A stretch of 64,000 nucleotides of DNA from G965220825 sp965220825 (GCA_965220825.1 OZ244839.1:1488001-1552000), one strand, 5' to 3'. Counted from the first letter of the stretch, positions 17,301-28,224 are shown. Made by a program: numbers and translations. Notes: generated from the letters alone by a model not told the origin.

Positions 17301-19346
17301 ATGGGCCGGCTCGCGTCCGATATCGGCGGCACCTTTACCGACCTCGTCTATTTCGACGACGCCCGCGGAACGCTCAGCACCGCGAAGTCCCTCTCCACGC
17401 CGGGCGACCTGACCCGGGGCGTGGTGGATACGGTGGAACTCTCGGGCATCACGCCCGGCGATGTGGACTTCTTCGTCCATGGCGGCACCACCGTGATCAA
17501 CGCCATCACGGAGCGGAAGGGCGCGAAGACGGCTCTGGTCACCACGGCCGGCTTCCGCGACATCCTGGAGATCCAGCGCGGCAACCGCCCGGATCTCTAC
17601 AATCTCCGCTTCGAGAAGGAGCGCCCCTTCGTGCCCCGCCTGCTGCGCTTCGAGGTGCGGGAGCGCGTGGACGCAACGGGTGCCGTGCTGGTGCCGCTGG
17701 CGCTCTCCGACCTCGACCGGGTGATCGAGCGCTGCCGGGAAGAAGGCGTCGAGGCGGTGGCGATCCAATATCTCCACAGCTATGTCGCGCCGCGTCACGA
17801 GGCAATCACGGCGGCCTATCTGCGCGAGCGCCTGGAGGGTGTCGCCGTCACGGCGAGCCACGAGATCACGCGGGAATGGCGGGAGTATGAACGCGCCAAC
17901 ACGGCGGTGCTCAACGCCTATGTGCAGCCCATCGTGCAGACCTATCTGGGGCGGCTCGAGAACGCGCTCGCAGGCGCCGGTATCGCCTGCCCCTACGCCG
18001 CCATGCAGTCCAACGGCGGCACCACCAGCTTCGCCTGGGCCAAGGAGCACCCGATCACCCTCATGGAATCGGGGCCGGCCGCTGGATGCAACGGCGCGGC
18101 GATCGTCGGCGGCCTGTGCGGCGAGCCGCGGGTGATCTATCTCGACATCGGCGGAACCACGGCCAAATGCACCGCCATCGAGGAGGGGCGGCCCAAGGTC
18201 ACCACGGAATACCGACTGGAATACAGCCGCACCAGCTTCGGCTACCCGCTCCGGGTGCCGGTGGTGGACATCGTGGAGATCGGCGCGGGTGGCGGCTCCA
18301 TCGCCTGGTTCGACAAGGCGAACCTTCTGAAGGTGGGGCCGGTCTCAGCGGGCGCGGATCCGGGGCCTGCCTGCTACGGGCGCGGTGGGACCGAACCCAC
18401 GGTAACGGACGCGAAGCTGATCACCGGCGCCATCAACCCATCCAACTTCGCCGGCGGCCAGTTCGACCTCGACGAGAGCCTCGCGCGGACGGCGATGGAT
18501 AAGATCGCCCGCGGGCTCGGCGCAAGCGTGGAGGAAGCCGCCTCCGCCGTGATCCGCACGGTGGACGCCAATATGATCAACGCACTCAAGCTGGTCTCCA
18601 TCCAAAGGGGGCACGATCCGCGGGATTTCGCCCTGGTGGTGGGCGGCGGCGGCGGCCCGATGCATGGCGCGCCTCTGGGCCGCGAGCTCGGCGTCAAGGA
18701 GATCGTCGTGCCCCTCTATCCTGGGCTCTTCTCCGCCTGGGGCATGCTGGCGACCGAGCCGCGCCGCGACTTCATGCAGACCGCCCTGCAACGGGCGGAC
18801 GCGGTGGCGGCGGAGGATGTGCGCGCGCTCTTCGCCGGGCTACGAAGGGAAGCCGAAGACTATTTCCATACCGACAGCCACATGGCCTCCGTAGAGATCG
18901 CCTTCGAGACCCGTATCGACCTCCGCTATCTGGGCCAGGAGCACACCGTCACCGTACCGGTGGATGCGAACGCACCGGATGTCGCCGCCGTGCTGGCCGA
19001 CTTCCACGACGCCCATGAGAGGACCTACACCTTCCGTCTCGACGATACGCCCGTCGAGTTCGTGACCTATCGGCTCGCGGCGTCCGCCAAGGTTCCGCGG
19101 CCCGAACTCAAGCCGCTCGCGCCCGACGGACGCTCGACGGACGCCGCGCACAAACCGGCGCGCATGGTGGATTTCGCCGAAGACGGGCGGCGCGAGACGG
19201 CGGTCTATGAGCGCGACCTGCTGCCCCCGGAGGCGGTACTGGAAGGCCCGCTGATCGTCGAGGAGGCGACGTCCACCACAGTGGTCTATCCCGGTCAGCG
19301 GCTCCGGGTGGATTCCTTCGGCTTCCTCCGTATCGCCGACGCCTGA
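17301..19346 (+). CDS. Hydantoinase A/oxoprolinase-type ATPase subunit (HyuA family)
   Basis: This is a 681-residue ASKHA-fold subunit partnering the upstream HyuB. The N-terminal phosphate loop is SDIGGTFTDLVYFD (residues 6-19) and the second is VIYLDIGGTTAKCTAI (about 275-290). HGGTTVINAITERKGAKTAL and ALVVGGGGGPMHGAPLGREL are conserved in the family. ATG 17301 is preferred since the glycine-rich phosphate loop normally begins within 10 residues of the start. ATP hydrolysis by this subunit drives amide-bond or carboxylation chemistry completed by HyuB. No other catabolic gene is adjacent to define the substrate. Confidence 0.9.
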   Translation: MGRLASDIGGTFTDLVYFDDARGTLSTAKSLSTPGDLTRGVVDTVELSGITPGDVDFFVHGGTTVINAITERKGAKTALVTTAGFRDILEIQRGNRPDLYNLRFEKERPFVPRLLRFEVRERVDATGAVLVPLALSDLDRVIERCREEGVEAVAIQYLHSYVAPRHEAITAAYLRERLEGVAVTASHEITREWREYERANTAVLNAYVQPIVQTYLGRLENALAGAGIACPYAAMQSNGGTTSFAWAKEHPITLMESGPAAGCNGAAIVGGLCGEPRVIYLDIGGTTAKCTAIEEGRPKVTTEYRLEYSRTSFGYPLRVPVVDIVEIGAGGGSIAWFDKANLLKVGPVSAGADPGPACYGRGGTEPTVTDAKLITGAINPSNFAGGQFDLDESLARTAMDKIARGLGASVEEAASAVIRTVDANMINALKLVSIQRGHDPRDFALVVGGGGGPMHGAPLGRELGVKEIVVPLYPGLFSAWGMLATEPRRDFMQTALQRADAVAAEDVRALFAGLRREAEDYFHTDSHMASVEIAFETRIDLRYLGQEHTVTVPVDANAPDVAAVLADFHDAHERTYTFRLDDTPVEFVTYRLAASAKVPRPELKPLAPDGRSTDAAHKPARMVDFAEDGRRETAVYERDLLPPEAVLEGPLIVEEATSTTVVYPGQRLRVDSFGFLRIADA

Positions 19347-19382
19347 CGGGCCGCGCCGACGCGACGGGCGGGCGGATGCGGC

Positions 19383-20699
<1,317 letters not shown>

Positions 20700-20781
20700 G
20701 TCGCGGCCCTCGCGGTATGCCCGCTCCGCCCCGCCGTTCTCCTCCGACGGCGCGGCTTCTGGGCGCTTCTACACGCCCTAT

Positions 20782-20810
20782 ATGATAGAGCCCGGGCTCG
20801 TTCCTGACAA
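20782..20810 (-). promoter_or_regulatory. Promoter candidate of gltA
   Basis: On the minus strand TTGTCA (complement of 20805-20810) and TATCAT (complement of 20782-20787) are separated by exactly 17 bases. This is a good sigma70-type match in a GC-rich background, placed in the gltX-gltA gap about 85 bases before the gltA start. Confidence 0.55.
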
Positions 20811-20909
20811 TTCGCCGCCTCTTCCCCGGGGTGCAATATCGGATCAAATTGCCGTGTAAAGACGAGCGGCCCGGCGGCCAAATCGGGAGTCGCGCAGGCC
20901 TGCGGCGCG

Positions 20910-22322
20910 CTATAGGCTCGGGTCCGCAGGGGGGAGGGCGAGGCGTGCGAGAGTCTCATCGCGGCCCAGCGCGGCCATGACGACGAAAATGCCAGGGGAG
21001 GCGTGGGAGCCCGTGAGCGCCGCGCGGAGCGGCTGGGCCAGGGCGCCGAGACCGAGATCGCGCTCCTCGGCGAAGCGTCGCACGGCGGTCTCGAGCGCCT
21101 CTTCGTTCCACGCGTCCAGGCCCTCCAGCACGGATGCGAGGTCCCCGAGCCGCGTGCGGGCGCGCGCGTCCAGCAACTTCGCCGCCCGCGCCGTCATGGG
21201 CAGCGGCCGTTCCGCCACCAGAAATTCCAGCCGTTCTACGAGTTCCAGCAGTGTCTCTGCCCGCGCCTTCGCCTCCGTCAACAGGGCGGCAAGCCGGCGG
21301 CGGCCTTCTTCCGTCGCCGCCACCGGGTGCTTCGCCGCGAGCCGAGCCTCGACCTCGGCCAGCAGATCGGAGTCCGCGCTCTCCCGAATGTAGTGCCCGT
21401 TCAGGTGCCGCAATTTCTCCATATCGAAGCGGGCCGCCCCGCGCCCCACACCGTCGAGATCGAACCATTCGACGGCCTGCGCCGTTTCCACGATCTCGTC
21501 GTCGCCGTGGCTCCAGCCAAGCCGCAGGAGAGCGTTGCGCATGGCGGCGGGCAGAATGCCCTGCTCCGCATAGGCGCCCACGGAAACGGCACCGTGCCGC
21601 TTGGAGAGCTTCTTGCCGTCCGGTCCGTGGATCAGCGGGATATGGGCATAGACCGGCGGCTCCCAGCCGAAGGCGCGGAAGAGCTGGGTCTGCCGGAAGG
21701 CGTTGGTGAGATGGTCATCGCCCCGGATCGCGTGCGTGATACCCATGTCGTGGTCGTCGACCACCACCGAGAGCATGTAGGTGGGTGTCCCGTCGGCGCG
21801 CAGCAGAACCATGTCGTCGAGCGTCTCGTTGGTGACCTCCACCCTGCCCTGGACGCGGTCTTCGATGGCCGTCCGCCCCTCCCGCGGCGCCTTGAAGCGG
21901 AGCGCGGGCGCAACACCGGGGGGTGCCTCCGCCGGGTCCCGGTCCCGCCAGCGCCCGTCATAGCGGACCGACTGCCCCGCAGCCCGCGCGGCGGCGCGCA
22001 TCGCCTCCAGCTCTTCCGGCGTGCAATAGCAGCGATAGGCCCTGCCCTCCGCCAGCAGCGCGTGAGCGGCCTCCGCATGGCGCGCCTGGCGTTCGGACTG
22101 GCGCATGACGGGGCCGTCCCAGTCGAGACCGAGCCAGGCCAGGCCCTCGAAAATCGCGTCCACGGCCTCCTGCGTGGAACGCGCGCGGTCCGTGTCCTCC
22201 AGGCGCAGCAGGAAGCGCCCGCCATGGTGGCGCGCATAGAGCCAGTTGAAGAGTGCGGTTCGTGCGCCGCCGAGATGAAGCATGCCGGTGGGCGACGGGG
22301 CGAACCGGGTTACCACCGCCAC
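20910..22322 (-). CDS. gltX: Glutamyl-tRNA synthetase
   Basis: This class I synthetase charges tRNA-Glu (and possibly tRNA-Gln). The start region reads VVTRFAPSPTGMLHLGGAR, where HLGG is the HIGH motif, and KKLSKRHG is the KMSKS motif. The catalytic domain is followed by the helical anticodon-binding domain. I place the start at GTG 22322, preceded by AAGGAG 11 bases upstream, giving about 470 residues, the usual length; ATG 22346 or GTG 22391 would add an N-terminal tail atypical for the family and crowd the divergent comEC start at 22427. Alphaproteobacteria often carry two copies; this could be either. Confidence 0.93.
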   Translation of the reverse strand: MAVVTRFAPSPTGMLHLGGARTALFNWLYARHHGGRFLLRLEDTDRARSTQEAVDAIFEGLAWLGLDWDGPVMRQSERQARHAEAAHALLAEGRAYRCYCTPEELEAMRAAARAAGQSVRYDGRWRDRDPAEAPPGVAPALRFKAPREGRTAIEDRVQGRVEVTNETLDDMVLLRADGTPTYMLSVVVDDHDMGITHAIRGDDHLTNAFRQTQLFRAFGWEPPVYAHIPLIHGPDGKKLSKRHGAVSVGAYAEQGILPAAMRNALLRLGWSHGDDEIVETAQAVEWFDLDGVGRGAARFDMEKLRHLNGHYIRESADSDLLAEVEARLAAKHPVAATEEGRRRLAALLTEAKARAETLLELVERLEFLVAERPLPMTARAAKLLDARARTRLGDLASVLEGLDAWNEEALETAVRRFAEERDLGLGALAQPLRAALTGSHASPGIFVVMAALGRDETLARLALPPADPSL

Positions 22323-22426
22323 GAGACTTCTCGCTCCTTCTTCCATCGCGCCACGTGCGGCGGACGTCAGGCGTTTAGCACAGCGCCGCACGCCACGCGA
22401 GACGCGGCCCGCTTGCGGCGGCAGCG

Positions 22427-24541
22427 ATGGTGACCGGCGACCGGCTCCGCGCGCTCTGGGACGGCGCGGCGGAAGCGGGCGAACGCAACCGGCTCTTCCT
22501 GTGGACGCCGGTGTTTCTGGGCGCCGGCATCGGGTTCTATTTTGCGCTGCCGGCGGAGCCTCTCGTCTGGGCCGCTCCGGCGACCTGCGGCCTCGCGTGT
22601 GGGGGCGCGCTTCTGCTTCGCCGCCGCACCGCGGCCGCGCTCGTCCTCGCCGCGCTTGCGCTCTTCGCGGCCGGTATCGCCATCGCAGACTTGCGCACCG
22701 AGCGAGTGCGGGCGCCGGTGCTCGAGGCCGAACTGGGCCCCACGCCTCTCACCGGCCGCGTTGTCTGGGTCGGCGCCGGCGAGGGGCGGCAGCGCTACCT
22801 CCTCGACAATGTCCGTATCCCCGGTCTCGCGGCGGAGGTGACGCCGGCCAGGGTGCGCATCACGGCCTACCGCGCGCCCGAAGGCGGCATGAGCCTCCCC
22901 GGCACCTGGCTTCGCGCATTGGTGAAGCTGCGCCCGCCACCGGGCCCCGCGGAGCCCGGCGCATGGGACTTCGCCCGCCAAGCCTGGTTCGAGCGCATCG
23001 GTGCGATGGGCTTCTCCTATGGCGCCCCGGAGGCCACGGCCCCGCCGCCGGGCGAAGGCGCCGGCGGGGCGCTGGCCTGGTTGTCGGCGATCCGCCATCA
23101 CGTCTCCGCACGGATTCTGGAGCGCGCGCCGGAAGGCACGGGGCCGATGGCCGCGGCGCTGCTTACCGGGGACCGCAGCGCCATCGAGGCGCCGGCCTTG
23201 CGCGCCATGCGGGATTCCGGACTTGCGCATTTGCTCGCGATCTCCGGCCTTCATATCGGCCTGGTGGCGGGGCTCGTATTCTTTGCGCTGCGCCTCATGC
23301 TTGCACTGTGGGAGCCGGTAGCGCTTCGCCAGCCAATCAAGAAGTGGGCGGCGGGTGGCGCCCTGGCAGCGGCCGCGGCCTATCTGCTGCTCTCGGGCAT
23401 GAGCGTGCCCACGCAGCGCGCGTTCGTGATGGTGGGCTTCGTGCTGCTTGCCGTGATACTGGACCGGGCCAGCCTCTCCATGCGACTCATCGCCTGGGCC
23501 GCGCTCCTGGTGCTGCTGATCGCCCCGGAGAGCATGCTCGGGCCGAGCTTCCAGATGTCCTTCGCCGCGGCGACCGCACTGATCGCCACCTACGAGGCGG
23601 CGCGGGGCCCGCTCGCGCGCCTTGCGCGGGAGGGCGGGCTCGCACTCCGCCCTCTGCTCTATGTTGCGGGGGTCTCCCTTACCTCGCTGGTGGCGGGCGC
23701 CGCCACCGCCCCCTTTGCGGTCTATCACTTCAACCGCATCGCCGATTACGGCCTGCTCGCCAATCTGGGCGCCGTACCGGTCACGGGCTTCTGGGTGATG
23801 CCGTGGGGGCTGATCGCGCTGCTGCTCATACCGTTCGGTGCGGAGCACATCGCGCTCGTGCCCATGGGCTGGGGGCTCGATGCGATCCTCTGGATCGCGC
23901 GCGAGGTCGCGGCCTTGCCCGGCGCCGTCACGCTGGTTCCTGCGATTCCGCCGGTCGCCATTGCCGTCATTGCCGCGGGCGGGCTCTGGCTCTGTATCTG
24001 GCGCGGCCCGTGGCGATTTCTCGGGATCGCCGTGATCGGCGGCGGAATTCTGGTGGCGGCGACGGAACGGCGCCCGGACATCCTCGTGGACGGCGATGCC
24101 CGCGCCATGGCCGTGCGCGGCGAGGACGGCGCGCTCTGGCTCTCCACCAGCCGGCGCGCGCGCTTTACCACCGACGTCTGGCTGCGGCGAGACGGCCAGT
24201 CCACGGCAGAGACTTGGCCGTGGGACGGAGAGGCGGCACCGGGCTCCGCACTCCGCTGCGATTCGCTCGGCTGCATCCAGCGCCGTGACGGGCGGACGGT
24301 CGTCCTCGCCGTCGACCCCCGGGCGCTCCGCGAGGACTGTGCGTCCGCCGACCTCGCCATCACCACGGTGCCTGCGGGACGCCTCTGCCGCGGCCCTGCC
24401 GCGGTGATCGACCGCTTCGACCTGTGGCGGAACGGAAGCCACGCGCTCTGGCTTACGGAAGACGGCGTCCGGGTGGAAAGTGCCGCCGCATCCCGGGGCG
24501 AACGACCCTGGAATCCACGTCGACGGAGGCAGACCGAGTAG
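22427..24541 (+). CDS. comEC: ComEC/Rec2-family DNA uptake channel protein
   Basis: This is a 704-residue polytopic inner-membrane protein. An N-terminal DUF4131-type region with hydrophobic segments (residues 25-90) and a small OB-like part precede the Competence domain with its hallmark LRDSGLAHLLAISGLHIGLV-like stretch (about residues 260-285) and several membrane helices up to about residue 545. The C-terminal metallo-beta-lactamase-like domain seen in longer ComEC proteins is not evident: the tail (about 150 residues) lacks an HxHxDH motif. It would move single-stranded DNA across the inner membrane during transformation. It is divergent from gltX and convergent with lexA. Confidence 0.88.
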   Translation: MVTGDRLRALWDGAAEAGERNRLFLWTPVFLGAGIGFYFALPAEPLVWAAPATCGLACGGALLLRRRTAAALVLAALALFAAGIAIADLRTERVRAPVLEAELGPTPLTGRVVWVGAGEGRQRYLLDNVRIPGLAAEVTPARVRITAYRAPEGGMSLPGTWLRALVKLRPPPGPAEPGAWDFARQAWFERIGAMGFSYGAPEATAPPPGEGAGGALAWLSAIRHHVSARILERAPEGTGPMAAALLTGDRSAIEAPALRAMRDSGLAHLLAISGLHIGLVAGLVFFALRLMLALWEPVALRQPIKKWAAGGALAAAAAYLLLSGMSVPTQRAFVMVGFVLLAVILDRASLSMRLIAWAALLVLLIAPESMLGPSFQMSFAAATALIATYEAARGPLARLAREGGLALRPLLYVAGVSLTSLVAGAATAPFAVYHFNRIADYGLLANLGAVPVTGFWVMPWGLIALLLIPFGAEHIALVPMGWGLDAILWIAREVAALPGAVTLVPAIPPVAIAVIAAGGLWLCIWRGPWRFLGIAVIGGGILVAATERRPDILVDGDARAMAVRGEDGALWLSTSRRARFTTDVWLRRDGQSTAETWPWDGEAAPGSALRCDSLGCIQRRDGRTVVLAVDPRALREDCASADLAITTVPAGRLCRGPAAVIDRFDLWRNGSHALWLTEDGVRVESAAASRGERPWNPRRRRQTE

Positions 24542-24569
24542 CGCGCGACAGTGCGGGTGGGAAAGACGC

Positions 24570-25268
24570 TCAGTAGCGGCGGATCACCGCCCTCAAGCGG
24601 CCCTGGAGCTTGACCCGGCCGGGGCCGAAAATGCGTGTCTCGTGGTCCTTGTTCGCGGGCTCCAGCGCAACCGACTCGCCCTTGCGGCGAAGGCGCTTCA
24701 AGGTCACTTCGGCATCGTCCACCAGCGCCACGACGATGGTGCCGTTCTCCGCCGTCTCGCAACGCTCGATCACCGCGGTGTCGCCGTCGAGGATGCCGGC
24801 CTCGATCATCGAATCGCCGTCCACCTCCAGCGCATAGTGCTCACCGCCGCCGAGCATGTCCGCCGGCACATCCATGCGGTTGGTCTCGTCGCGCAGCGCC
24901 TCGATGGGCGCGCCGGCGGCGATCCGCCCGTAGAGCGGGAGGCTCACCGTACCCTCGCCCTCCGACGGGCGGGCGGTGCGAAAATCGCCTTCGATCACGC
25001 TCGGCCGGAAGCCGCCGGCCCCCGGCGCCTGCGCCACCCCCTCGCGAGAATGGGAGGGCGGCAGCTTCACCACCTCCAGCGCACGAGCCCGGTGCGCGAG
25101 GCGGCGCAGAAAGCCGCGTTCGTCGAGCGCCGTTACCAACCGGTGGATGCCCGACTTGGACTTGAGATTGACCGCCTGTTTCATTTCTTCGAAGGAGGGT
25201 GCCGTCCCGTGCCGCTTGACGTACCCGTCGATGAACAACAAAAGCTCGAGCTGCTTCTTGGTCAACAT
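24570..25268 (-). CDS. lexA: LexA repressor
   Basis: This 232-residue SOS repressor starts at ATG 25268 with MLTKKQLELLLFIDGYVKRH. The winged helix domain (residues 1-70) includes FEEMKQAVNLKSKSGIHRLV. The self-cleavage site is Ala-Gly in GRIAAGAPIEAL, the catalytic serine is in VDGDSMIEAGILDGD, and the lysine is in VTLKRLRRKG, so RecA-stimulated autocleavage should work. The N7-spaced GTTC repeat overlapping its own promoter fits autoregulation. It faces comEC tail to tail with a 28-base gap. Confidence 0.97.
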   Translation of the reverse strand: MLTKKQLELLLFIDGYVKRHGTAPSFEEMKQAVNLKSKSGIHRLVTALDERGFLRRLAHRARALEVVKLPPSHSREGVAQAPGAGGFRPSVIEGDFRTARPSEGEGTVSLPLYGRIAAGAPIEALRDETNRMDVPADMLGGGEHYALEVDGDSMIEAGILDGDTAVIERCETAENGTIVVALVDDAEVTLKRLRRKGESVALEPANKDHETRIFGPGRVKLQGRLRAVIRRY

Positions 25269-25337
25269 CGCGCTTCCCCCCCGGTAAGCTCTTCCAGACG
25301 ATCCAAAATTCCGAACAAAAGCGAAACCTTCGCGAGT

Positions 25338-25352
25338 GTTCTAGTTTGGTTC
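25338..25352 (-). promoter_or_regulatory. LexA operator (alphaproteobacterial SOS box)
   Basis: The plus strand reads GTTC-TAGTTTG-GTTC, which on the lexA strand is GAAC-N7-GAAC. This is the direct-repeat SOS box known from Alphaproteobacteria. One half overlaps the -10 element of the lexA promoter, so bound LexA would block its own transcription. Confidence 0.85.
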
Positions 25353-25366
25353 GTACGCACTGTCAA
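25338..25366 (-). promoter_or_regulatory. lexA promoter
   Basis: On the minus strand TTGACA (complement of 25361-25366) and TAGAAC (complement of 25338-25343) are 17 bases apart, about 70 bases before the lexA start. The SOS box occupies the spacer and the -10 element. Confidence 0.7.
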
Positions 25367-25513
25367 CGAAGAAACGAAGGATTTTTTCAGCTCTTTCGGC
25401 GACGCTTGATCGCACCTGGGAGAATCACTTGCGGTCATCCGCGGGGCGGGCACGCGGCCTTCCCGCGCGTCGCACGCCGAACCCTGCGCAAGGCACGCCT
25501 CGAGGGGCGCGCG

Positions 25514-27307
25514 TCAGCCCTCCCGCTTGGGCACCGGTGGGAGGTCGAGCTTGAGGGAAAGCGCCTTGAGGTGGCGTTCGGGAACGGAGCTCGGCGCGCC
25601 CATCATCATGTCCTGTGCCGTCTGGTTGAGCGGAAACATGATGACCTCGCGGATATTGGGCTCGTCCGCGAGCAGCATCACGATGCGGTCGATCCCCGGC
25701 GCGATCCCGCCATGGGGCGGCGCGCCGTAGCGGAAGGCGTGGTAGAGCGCCCCGAAGCGCCGCTCCACCTCGGCCCGGTCGTAGCCGGCTATCTCGAACG
25801 CCTTGACCATCATGTCGAGCCGGTGGTTCCGGATCGCGCCGCTCGAGAGCTCCACGCCGTTGCACACGATGTCGTACTGGTAGGCAAGCACCTCCAGCGG
25901 GTCCTGGCTCTCCAGCGCCTCCAGCCCTCCCTGGGGCATGGAGAAGGGGTTATGGCTGAAGGCGATACCGCCGCTCTCGGGATCGCGCTCGAACATGGGG
26001 TAGTCGACGATCCAGCAGAAGTCGAAACGCCCGGTCTCCACGAGGTCGAGACGGGCGGCGAGTTCGACGCGCACCGCGCCCGCATAGCGCGCCGCGGCCT
26101 CGGGCGTATCGCAACTCAGGAACAGCACGTCGCCATCCGCAAGGCCCGCGGCGTCGCGAAGCGCGGCCTGGACGGCGGCCGGCACGAACTTCGCGATCGG
26201 GCCCTTCGCCTCGCCCTCCTGGAAGACCATATAGCCGAGCCCCGGCGCACCCAGCCCTTGGGCGTAGCCGATCATCTTGTCGAAGAAGCTCCGGGGCTGG
26301 ACGGCGGCGCCCTTGACCGGAATCCCGCGCACCACGCCGCCTTTCGCAATGACATTCTTGAAGGCGCTGAACGAGACGGTCTCGTCCGCGAACTGCGCGG
26401 TCACGTCCACGATCTCGATGGGCACGCGGAGGTCCGGCTTGTCGGTGCCGTAGCGCAGCATTGCCTCCGCGTAGGGGATGCGCGGGAAGGGCGCCGGCGT
26501 CACGGTGCGGTCGGAGAACTCCTCGAAGACCCCGCGCATGACGGGCTCCAGCGCCGCGAACACATCCTCCTGCTCGACGAACGCCATCTCCACATCCAGC
26601 TGATAGAACTCGCCGGGCGAGCGGTCGGCGCGGGCATCCTCGTCGCGGAAGCAGGGTGCGATCTGGAAATAGCGGTCGAAGCCGGACGCCATGACCAGCT
26701 GCTTGAACTGCTGGGGCGCCTGTGGCAGGGCGTAGAAGCTGCCGGGGTGAAGGCGGGAAGGCACGAGGAAATCCCGCGCGCCCTCGGGCGAACTCGCCGT
26801 CAGGATCGGCGTCTGTAACTCCATGAAGTCCTGCTCGATCATGCGGCGGCGGATGCTGGCGATGATCGCGCTGCGCAGGACCATATTGCCGTGCATGCGT
26901 TCCCGGCGGAGGTCCAGGAAGCGGTAGCGGAGCCGCACATCCTCGCCATAGTCCTGTTCGCCGTGGACCGGAAGGGGCAGCGTCTCGGCGGCGTTCTGCA
27001 TTTCGAGCGCCGCGATGCGCACCTCCACCTCGCCGGTGGGGATCCGGGGATTCACGGTCTCGGGATCGCGCGTCACCACCGGGCCCTCCACGGTGATTAC
27101 GCTTTCGGGCTTCAGCGCCGTCACGGCCTCGAACAGCGGCTCGCCCGCCTCCGCCACGCACTGGGTGACGCCGTAATGGTCGCGCAGGTCCACGAATACC
27201 AGATGGCCGTGGTCCCGCACCCGATGGACCCACCCCGAAAGCCGTGCCCGGCCGCCGACATGGGACGGCCGGAGCGCGCCGCAGTGATGGGTTCGATATC
27301 GATGCAT
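25514..27307 (-). CDS. aspS: Aspartyl-tRNA synthetase
   Basis: This is a 597-residue bacterial-type class IIb synthetase. An N-terminal OB anticodon-binding domain (LSGWVHRVRDHGHLVFVDLR) is followed by the catalytic core with motif 2 (PCFRDEDARADR), the bacterial GAD insertion domain in the middle, and motif 3 (GIAPGIDRIVMLLADE). The length matches the bacterial family (about 590). It starts at ATG 27307 and reads away from the rnd gene. Alphaproteobacteria with this type are usually non-discriminating and may also form Asp-tRNA-Asn for the GatCAB route; that cannot be decided here. Confidence 0.97.
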   Translation of the reverse strand: MHRYRTHHCGALRPSHVGGRARLSGWVHRVRDHGHLVFVDLRDHYGVTQCVAEAGEPLFEAVTALKPESVITVEGPVVTRDPETVNPRIPTGEVEVRIAALEMQNAAETLPLPVHGEQDYGEDVRLRYRFLDLRRERMHGNMVLRSAIIASIRRRMIEQDFMELQTPILTASSPEGARDFLVPSRLHPGSFYALPQAPQQFKQLVMASGFDRYFQIAPCFRDEDARADRSPGEFYQLDVEMAFVEQEDVFAALEPVMRGVFEEFSDRTVTPAPFPRIPYAEAMLRYGTDKPDLRVPIEIVDVTAQFADETVSFSAFKNVIAKGGVVRGIPVKGAAVQPRSFFDKMIGYAQGLGAPGLGYMVFQEGEAKGPIAKFVPAAVQAALRDAAGLADGDVLFLSCDTPEAAARYAGAVRVELAARLDLVETGRFDFCWIVDYPMFERDPESGGIAFSHNPFSMPQGGLEALESQDPLEVLAYQYDIVCNGVELSSGAIRNHRLDMMVKAFEIAGYDRAEVERRFGALYHAFRYGAPPHGGIAPGIDRIVMLLADEPNIREVIMFPLNQTAQDMMMGAPSSVPERHLKALSLKLDLPPVPKREG

Positions 27308-27435
27308 GAGAAAGCCCTGTGACAGGTTGCGCAGCCGGGCGGCGCGCCGGAAAAGCGCACGGACGACGCGGTGTTGTCAAGCCGGCCCGCCGGCGGCTCC
27401 CCGTTTCGCCCGGGCGGCGCGCGGTGCCTGTTTTT

Positions 27436-27512
27436 TGGTGCGCGGGTCTCCAGGCCCGTATTTTTCCCCTCCCGAAAAACAAAAACATGCGGGCCTGGAG
27501 ACCCGCGCACCA
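27436..27512. repeat. Dispersed 77-bp palindrome, copy 1
   Basis: The arms GGTGCGCGGGTCTCCAGGCC(CG) at 27437-27458 and their exact reverse complement at 27490-27511 are separated by an A/T-rich centre that is itself partly self-complementary. It lies between the divergent genes aspS and rnd, so it is not a terminator for either. Full copies recur at 30206-30282 and 58602-58683, and half copies elsewhere. Confidence 0.9.
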
Positions 27513-27567
27513 TGGGAAGGCGCGGCGGGTGCGTTGACATCCCCCGGTGCGCGGATTAGGCAGACTC

Positions 27568-28185
27568 ATGGCGTTTCATCTGCATCGCGGGGACTTGCCG
27601 CCGGGGCTGACCTTCGGCGATTCGGTCGCGATCGATACGGAGACCATGGGGCTCAACCCCCATCGGGACAGGCTCTGCCTGGTCCAGCTCTCCCGCGGCG
27701 ACGGAGACTGCCATCTGGTTCAGTTCCCGCCGGGGGACGCCGTCGACGCCCCCAATCTTTCAGCGCTCCTCACGGACGCCGGCGTGCTGAAAATCTTCCA
27801 TTTCGCGCGCTTCGACCTGGGCATACTCGCCCATGCGCTGGGCGTGCGCTGCGAGCCGGTCTATTGCACCAAGATCGCGTCGCGCCTCGTGCGAACCTTC
27901 GCCGACCGCCACGGCCTCAAGGACCTCTGCCGGGACCTGCTGGGCGTCGAAATTTCCAAGCAGCAGCAATCCTCGGACTGGGGCGCGGCCTCGCTCACGG
28001 CGAGCCAGATGGAATATGCCGCGGGCGACGTGCTGCACCTCCATGCGCTCAAGGAAAAACTCGACATCATGCTGGAGCGCGAGGGGCGTCGCGCGCTCGC
28101 CTCCGCCTGTTTCGCCTTCCTGCCGCATCGGGCGGCGCTCGACCTCGAGGGCTGGCCGGAGGTGGATATCTTCTCCCACGACTAG
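27568..28185 (+). CDS. rnd: RNase D-like 3'-5' exonuclease, short form
   Basis: This 205-residue protein is a single DEDDy exonuclease domain, without the HRDC domains of E. coli RNase D; this short form is common in Alphaproteobacteria. ExoI is AIDTETMGL (D and E ligands), exoII is KIFHFARFDLGIL, and exoIII is YAAGDVLHLH with Tyr and Asp spaced as in DEDDy enzymes. ATG 27568 is chosen; an upstream in-frame start adds 7 residues. It probably trims structured RNA 3' ends in the cytoplasm. A TTGACA at 27534-27539 lies close upstream, but with a poor -10. Confidence 0.88.
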   Translation: MAFHLHRGDLPPGLTFGDSVAIDTETMGLNPHRDRLCLVQLSRGDGDCHLVQFPPGDAVDAPNLSALLTDAGVLKIFHFARFDLGILAHALGVRCEPVYCTKIASRLVRTFADRHGLKDLCRDLLGVEISKQQQSSDWGAASLTASQMEYAAGDVLHLHALKEKLDIMLEREGRRALASACFAFLPHRAALDLEGWPEVDIFSHD

Positions 28186-28224
28186 GGTGCCGCGCCCGCC
28201 TCTCACCGGCGCACGCACGCATCA

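Noticed and set aside
15515..17332. Very long open frame (605 codons) on the minus strand
   Set aside because: It lies opposite the hydantoinase B gene, has the Arg/Ala/Gly-rich composition expected of an antisense shadow in GC-rich DNA and no recognisable motifs.
22367..24442. Long minus-strand frame (691 codons) opposite comEC
   Set aside because: The comEC frame has membrane helices and family motifs; the opposite frame has low-complexity charged sequence and no motifs.
22427..24541. ComEC metallo-beta-lactamase domain
   Set aside because: The C-terminal tail lacks the HxHxDH motif, so I did not claim that domain.
27436..27512. Palindrome as a rho-independent terminator
   Set aside because: It lies between two divergent gene starts, and identical copies occur at unrelated places, so a repeat element explains it better.
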